NCBI GenBank assembly: GCA_026785875.1
Contig: JAJAZF010000206.1
Span: 1-19,110 of the forward strand
Reading direction: 5' to 3'
Origin: Chamaesiphon sp.
GTDB lineage: Bacteria > Cyanobacteriota > Cyanobacteriia > Cyanobacteriales > Chamaesiphonaceae
Length of the DNA: 19,110 nucleotides
Shown here: positions 15,879 to 19,110 of the stretch, piece after piece
Layout of the letters: the number at the start of each line of letters is the position of its first letter
How positions within the stretch are numbered: the stretch's first letter is position 1
Notes under the pieces: model-generated
What the model was told of the DNA's origin: nothing
Databases searched by the model: none
What the model saw: only the letters and a program-made list of their open reading frames with translations
Position numbers and translations under genes: made by a program

Positions 15879-16544
15879 ATGACTACACTAGTACCACCTC
15901 AACTTCAATCGACCAAAATTACGATCGTGTTGAACGGTAAAGGTGGCGTGGGCAAAACCACAACGGCAATCAATCTGGCTGCCATTTTTGCCGAAGATCG
16001 CCGTGTACTGCTAGTCGATGCCGATCCGCAAGGCTCGGCGAGTTGGTGGGTAAAGCAATCTGAAGGTCGAGATTTGGGCTTTGAGACAACTGTACTCACC
16101 GATCTCACAGGTGTAAATCGTCAACAGTGGGCAGATTATGACATCGTAGTTGTGGACATGCCTCCAGCACTTGATTCTGTTGCTTTAGCGGCGATTATGC
16201 CGATTGCTGATTACCTCGTATTACCTACCCCACCCGCACCAATGGATCTTGCCGCATTGATTCGCACAGTCAGACAGGTGGTAATTCCCTCCCAGATTGC
16301 CCATCGCGTCTTACTGACTAAGGTCAATTCTCGCGGTTTGAGAGAAGCTCAAGAAGCACAACAAACCTTATTGCAGTGTCAAATTCCGGTTTATTATACA
16401 GTAATTCGGAATTTGAAAATTCACGAACGGGCGGCAATGGCGGGGTTGCCCATCAGTCAGTACAAGAGTCAGGCAGCCGCACCCGCAGCCGCAGACTACC
16501 GCTGTGTCGTCAATGAAATCTGGAAAGATTGGAGCCAAATATGA
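15879..16544 (+). CDS. mcdA: ParA-type ATPase, carboxysome positioning protein McdA (type 2)
   Basis: The ParA/MinD-family protein has 221 residues from ATG 15879. An in-frame ATG at 15867, overlapping ccmN by 8 nt, is equally possible. The deviant Walker A box GKGGVGKTT (20-28) carries the signature Lys21; Walker A' is VDADPQGS (46-53) and Walker B is IVVVDMPP (89-96). The signature Lys sets it apart from the S. elongatus (type 1) McdA and fits the more widespread type 2. Known McdA coats the nucleoid with ATP bound; McdB removes it from around carboxysomes, so they spread by a Brownian-ratchet mechanism. Placement between ccmN and shell genes, and a 4-nt overlap with an McdB-like partner, support this over plasmid or chromosome partition. 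A generic ParA is the alternative. Confidence 0.85.
   Translation: MTTLVPPQLQSTKITIVLNGKGGVGKTTTAINLAAIFAEDRRVLLVDADPQGSASWWVKQSEGRDLGFETTVLTDLTGVNRQQWADYDIVVVDMPPALDSVALAAIMPIADYLVLPTPPAPMDLAALIRTVRQVVIPSQIAHRVLLTKVNSRGLREAQEAQQTLLQCQIPVYYTVIRNLKIHERAAMAGLPISQYKSQAAAPAAADYRCVVNEIWKDWSQI
16531..16534 (+). promoter_or_regulatory. ribosome binding site deciding the mcdB start
   Basis: GGAG lies 6 nt before ATG 16541, inside the end of mcdA. A longer frame from TTG 16529 would bury this site, so ATG 16541 is preferred. Confidence 0.6.
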
Positions 16545-16978
16545 CTGTTAGAAAAAAATCATCGTCAGCATCTGATGTGTTACGGCAAGAAATGCAGCAA
16601 CCATTGGTTATTCCCGAACGGATTGTCCCAGCTAGCGATCGCAATCACAAGACCGAGCCAAATCCAACTACTACAAATACTAATATGAATCCACCTAACG
16701 ACGATACCGCGACCATCGCTCAACTCAAAGCCGCTCAAGAAAAAGAATCAAAGCTTCAGCAGCAACACTTTGAAGCATTGACAAAAGAGCTGAAAGATGC
16801 TAAGGAAATGATTGTCAAATTGGCAGAACAGGGACAAGCCCCTGCCAAGGGCAAAACCTCAGCCATGGTCAAAAAAGATACTAGCCGATCCAATGCTTCG
16901 ATTACGGCTCGACCTACTGAGTCTCGCGAGGAAACAGCGCGTCGCCGTGCCAATATCGATATCGGTTGGTTGGACTAA
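16541..16978 (+). CDS. mcdB: McdB-like carboxysome positioning partner (type 2)
   Basis: The small hydrophilic protein has 145 residues. A basic, Ser-rich, probably disordered N-terminus (1-55) is followed by a Gln/Glu/Lys-rich coiled coil (about 56-96, ending MIVKLAEQ), then a basic stretch and the C-terminus RRRANIDIGWLD with Trp143. Disordered N-terminus, Gln-rich coiled coil and a conserved C-terminal Trp are the described features of McdB. McdB binds carboxysome shell proteins, phase-separates and stimulates McdA ATPase. Primary sequence of this family is poorly conserved, so the call depends on architecture and on the ATGA overlap with mcdA. The downstream neighbour is ccmK3. Confidence 0.8.
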   Translation: MTVRKKSSSASDVLRQEMQQPLVIPERIVPASDRNHKTEPNPTTTNTNMNPPNDDTATIAQLKAAQEKESKLQQQHFEALTKELKDAKEMIVKLAEQGQAPAKGKTSAMVKKDTSRSNASITARPTESREETARRRANIDIGWLD

Positions 16979-17032
16979 TTTTTAGGAGCTACTGACGAGA
17001 ACAGTTATCGAGAGTAAAGGAGTAGATATTTA

Positions 17033-17359
17033 ATGGCTAAAGATCGCAGTTCTCGTCAGGCAGTTGGTACGATCGAAACTGATGGATTTCCGCCAGTTTT
17101 AGCCGCTGCTGATGCGATGCTCAAAGCTGGGAATGTGACATTGGTTTACTATGGTTTGGCGGAACGGGCTGAGTTTATCATCGCTGTGCGGGGCAATGTC
17201 TCCGCAGTCGAACAAGCTGTCGCGGCTGGTGTCATTGCTGGTGAAGCTACCAAACGGGGTGCTGTAGTCAGTCACTATATCATCCCCAATCCACCGGAAA
17301 ATGTCGAGAGTGTTTTACCGATTCACTACACCGCAGCATCTAGAGAGTTTTGGGTGTGA
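17033..17359 (+). CDS. ccmK3: carboxysome shell protein CcmK3
   Basis: The 108-residue BMC-domain paralogue has the CcmK3 sequence type: AVGTIETDGFPPVLAAADAM (10-29) and, in place of the KIGSGR pore loop of CcmK1/K2, GLAERAEF (41-48) with Glu44 and Arg45. It also has HYIIPNPPENVESVLP (81-96). CcmK3 of other cyanobacteria does not form stable homohexamers and is found in mixed hexamers with CcmK4, thought to adjust shell permeability. The gene starts with ATG after AAAGGAG (17016-17022), 54 nt downstream of mcdB, and precedes ccmK4 with a repeat-filled gap. Finding K3 and K4 next to the main ccm genes, and not at a satellite locus, is less common. Confidence 0.9.
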   Translation: MAKDRSSRQAVGTIETDGFPPVLAAADAMLKAGNVTLVYYGLAERAEFIIAVRGNVSAVEQAVAAGVIAGEATKRGAVVSHYIIPNPPENVESVLPIHYTAASREFWV

Positions 17360-17360
17360 A

Positions 17361-17436
17361 TCAGTTGACAGTTGATAGTTGACAGCTTGCACTGAGCGTA
17401 GTCGAAGTGTTGACAGTTGATAGTTGACAGTTGACG
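17361..17436. repeat. TTGACAG heptamer arrays flanking a second repeat element, between ccmK3 and ccmK4
   Basis: Tandem heptamers TTGACAG/TTGATAG lie at 17361-17384 and 17409-17436. Between them is a short element starting CACTGAGCG and ending CGAAGTG (17390-17409) whose CACT and AGTG ends are complementary. This mirrors 8129-8211: same flanking heptamers, different centre. It begins 2 nt after the ccmK3 stop codon and may weaken or regulate read-through into ccmK4. Confidence 0.75.
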
Positions 17437-17511
17437 GTTTGTGCTGGCGGAGATTAGCTCTAATTTTCACTGACGATCGATAATTTATTAGTATTTAGGA
17501 GTATATTTTTC

Positions 17512-17859
17512 ATGGCTGATTCTATGAGTTCTCAACAGGCGGTTGGCTCGATCGAAACTAAAGGCTTTCCCTCGGTCTTGGCTGCTGCTGATGCGATGCT
17601 CAAAGCCGGACGCGTCACCCTGGTGGGCTATCTGAGAGCTGGTAGTGCGAGATTTACCGTCAACGTCCGTGGTGATGTTTCAGAAGTCAAACAGGCAATG
17701 GCGGCAGGAATCGATGTGGTGGAAAAAGTGTATGGCGGTACATTAGAATCTTGGGTGATCATCCCGCGCCCACATCCCAACGTTGAGCGAATTCTGCCAA
17801 TTGGTTATACTGAAGAGGTCGAAGAATTTCGCGCTCAAGTAGAAGGTAGAGTTAGCTAG
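17512..17859 (+). CDS. ccmK4: carboxysome shell protein CcmK4
   Basis: The 115-residue BMC-domain paralogue is of CcmK4 type. It has AVGSIETKGFPSVLAAADAM (10-29), pore loop RAGSARF (42-48) and TLESWVIIPRPHPN (77-90), with a short acidic tail. CcmK4 makes homohexamers and mixed hexamers with CcmK3 and alters shell pore properties. ATG 17512 follows AGGAG (17497-17501) with a 10-nt spacer; a second in-frame ATG at 17524 is less likely. It has its own good ribosome site and lies 152 nt after ccmK3, so balanced expression of the two would depend on read-through of the repeat between them or on a separate promoter. Confidence 0.92.
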   Translation: MADSMSSQQAVGSIETKGFPSVLAAADAMLKAGRVTLVGYLRAGSARFTVNVRGDVSEVKQAMAAGIDVVEKVYGGTLESWVIIPRPHPNVERILPIGYTEEVEEFRAQVEGRVS

Positions 17860-17896
17860 CACCTAAAGAGCCGCAAACATTTACATTTCAACTTTA

Positions 17897-17914
17897 CCCG
17901 ATCGATCGATCGGG
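17897..17914. other. 18-bp perfect palindrome between ccmK4 and ccmO
   Basis: CCCGATCGATCGATCGGG is fully self-complementary and can fold as a 7-bp stem with loop GATC. It starts 38 nt after the ccmK4 stop and is followed by TTGTCG, not a T-run, so termination is only possible. GATCGATC strings are common throughout this window, which lowers its significance. Confidence 0.4.
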
Positions 17915-18001
17915 TTGTCGATGCTCCGCAGTAAGAGGCACACGGGCACGACGAGCGACTAGTACACACAATTACCCTTGGGGGCAACTCCAGATCCAGC
18001 C

Positions 18002-18772
18002 ATGTCCGACATTCATGCTGAAAGTGCTATCGGGTTAATATCCACTCGTAGCTTTCCGGCGATGGTGGGAACGGCAGATATGATGCTCAAATCTGCTGCT
18101 GTTCATTTGGTGGGTTATGAAAAAATTGGCAATGGCTATTGTACTGCGGTGATTCGCGGTCGGTTTCCCGATGTGAGACTCGCTGTCGCCGCAGGTGCAG
18201 AAGTCGCCGCTCAGATGGATGAATTGGTTTGCCAATCAGTGATTTCTCGTCCTTTTCCCAATCTCGATGTCGTGCTCCCGATTAGCGATCGATTCCTAGC
18301 ACAGATTGTCGGTAAAAGCAAGCTCAAAAATTTAGCCATTGGATTGCTAGAAACTCGCGGATTCCCGCCGATGGTAGGGGCAATGGATGCGATGCTCAAA
18401 ACCGCCGATATCCATGTTTCCGGTTATGAAAAAACTGGGGCGGGCTTTTGTACGGCGATTATTCGGGGGACAGTTTCAAATGTGACGATGGCTCTAGATG
18501 TCGGGATGTCAGTAGCCGAAAGGATCGGTGAATTACGATCGATTATGGTGATTCCTAGACCGTTAGAAGATCTGGAACGGACTATTCCTACTGCTAGTTA
18601 TTGGATCGAAAAAGCACTAGTCATCCCAGAACAACCTCTAGTATTACCGCTCCGACTGCCACAAGTTGTCAAGGCACCCATGGTAGAAGTGGAAACCGTT
18701 GAAGTTGAAGTTGTTGAAGTTGAAGTATTGAAATCAAATGAAGACTTTGGATCGATCGATCGTCGATCTTAA
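18002..18772 (+). CDS. ccmO: carboxysome shell protein CcmO (tandem BMC domains)
   Basis: The 256-residue protein has two BMC domains in tandem (about 8-95 and 111-195) that form pseudohexameric trimers, thought to lie at facet edges and to be essential for shell closure. Each half repeats the same pattern: AIGLISTRSFPAMVGTADMM and AIGLLETRGFPPMVGAMDAM, then GYEKIGNGYCTAVIRG and GYEKTGAGFCTAIIRG, then ISRPFPNLD and IPRPLEDLE. A C-terminal extension (about 205-256) contains an alternating Val-Glu stretch (228-242) and ends basic. ATG 18002 is chosen over an in-frame TTG at 17978; neither has a strong ribosome site. It lies 142 nt after ccmK4 on the same strand. The permuted shell protein CcmP is excluded by the domain order. 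Confidence 0.93.
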   Translation: MSDIHAESAIGLISTRSFPAMVGTADMMLKSAAVHLVGYEKIGNGYCTAVIRGRFPDVRLAVAAGAEVAAQMDELVCQSVISRPFPNLDVVLPISDRFLAQIVGKSKLKNLAIGLLETRGFPPMVGAMDAMLKTADIHVSGYEKTGAGFCTAIIRGTVSNVTMALDVGMSVAERIGELRSIMVIPRPLEDLERTIPTASYWIEKALVIPEQPLVLPLRLPQVVKAPMVEVETVEVEVVEVEVLKSNEDFGSIDRRS

Positions 18773-19031
18773 ATAGTCGTATCTGTATTTTTTTAATTCA
18801 TTGAAGTCTAGCTCGATCTAGCTTACCATTTAATTGTCGATCGCTAGATGGACTCTAGCTTAGTGCTAACTATTAATTTCAGATTTTAGGTCGATCCTCA
18901 CAATTTCCTCAAGTTTCATCGCTACTATACTTACTAAGTAGTTGAGTTGAAAAAATATTTATCGAAATTCTCTGGTGTGGAGATACGGAAAATCTTGACA
19001 TTGATTACGATACTACTGAGGAATCTAAATC
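18773..19031. other. 259-nt AT-rich gap after ccmO
   Basis: No gene or convincing terminator hairpin is seen. A TTGACA at 18995-19000 has no -10 at a suitable distance. The length and AT-richness suggest that transcription of the ccm genes ends here and a new unit starts. Confidence 0.4.
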
Positions 19032-19110
19032 ATGATTGAAAGTACTGATTTTCGGACAGTAATTGGCGGATCATTTTTACGAGCTACACAAGCAGCTCGA
19101 TCGCAGATGC
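19032..19110 (+). CDS. unidentified gene, 5' end only
   Basis: ATG 19032 is preceded by GAGGAA (19018-19023) at an 8-nt spacer, a good ribosome site. The frame stays open for 26 codons to the window edge, reading MIESTDFRTVIGGSFLRAT at the start. The fragment is too short to recognise a family. The ribosome site is the main reason to call it a gene. Confidence 0.5.
   Translation, partial: MIESTDFRTVIGGSFLRATQAARSQM

Overview
This window comes from a beta-cyanobacterium. It carries two CO2-uptake NDH-1 modules and a near-complete set of beta-carboxysome assembly and shell genes. The octamer GCGATCGC (HIP1), typical of many cyanobacterial genomes, recurs, for example at 1139, 2042, 2291, 3799 and 9152. 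Genus and species cannot be named from the window alone. I see no tRNA, rRNA, CRISPR array, transposase or phage gene.

Left part, minus strand: ndhF3 (1369-3201) and ndhD3 (1-1262, cut by the window edge) encode the membrane proton-pumping arm of the inducible, high-affinity CO2-uptake complex NDH-1MS. Its CupA partner would be expected just outside the left edge. Next, on the plus strand, come a membrane-anchored alpha/beta-hydrolase (3416-4630) and a single-pass, proline-rich protein of unknown function (4790-5377). A second minus-strand operon follows: ndhF4 (8350-10185), ndhD4 (6630-8111) and cupB/chpX (5512-6633), which together make the constitutive NDH-1MS' complex. The D4 and cupB reading frames overlap by 4 nt.

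Right part, plus strand, divergent from ndhF4 across a 636-nt gap: full-length ccmM (gamma-carbonic anhydrase plus three Rubisco-small-subunit-like SSUL domains), ccmK2, ccmK1, ccmL, a separate SSUL-only gene encoding a CcmM35-like protein, ccmN, a ParA-type ATPase with a small coiled-coil partner that fit type-2 McdA/McdB carboxysome positioning, ccmK3, ccmK4 and ccmO. A further gene starts at 19032 and is cut off.

The genes form one pathway. The two NDH-1 complexes convert CO2 to cytosolic bicarbonate. CcmM and its SSUL-only relative condense Rubisco, CcmN links that core to the shell, CcmK/L/O build the shell, and McdAB would spread the carboxysomes over the nucleoid. The shell satellites (K3, K4, O), both uptake systems and the positioning genes often lie at separate loci in other beta-cyanobacteria; here they sit in one 19-kb island. 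The most notable points are the short CcmM form encoded as its own gene, with no good internal start visible in ccmM, the different distribution of redox cysteine pairs between the two CcmM proteins, and an NdhF3 lacking the His/Lys pair that NdhF4 keeps at the same positions. Rubisco, RbcX, CcaA and the bicarbonate transporters are not in the window.
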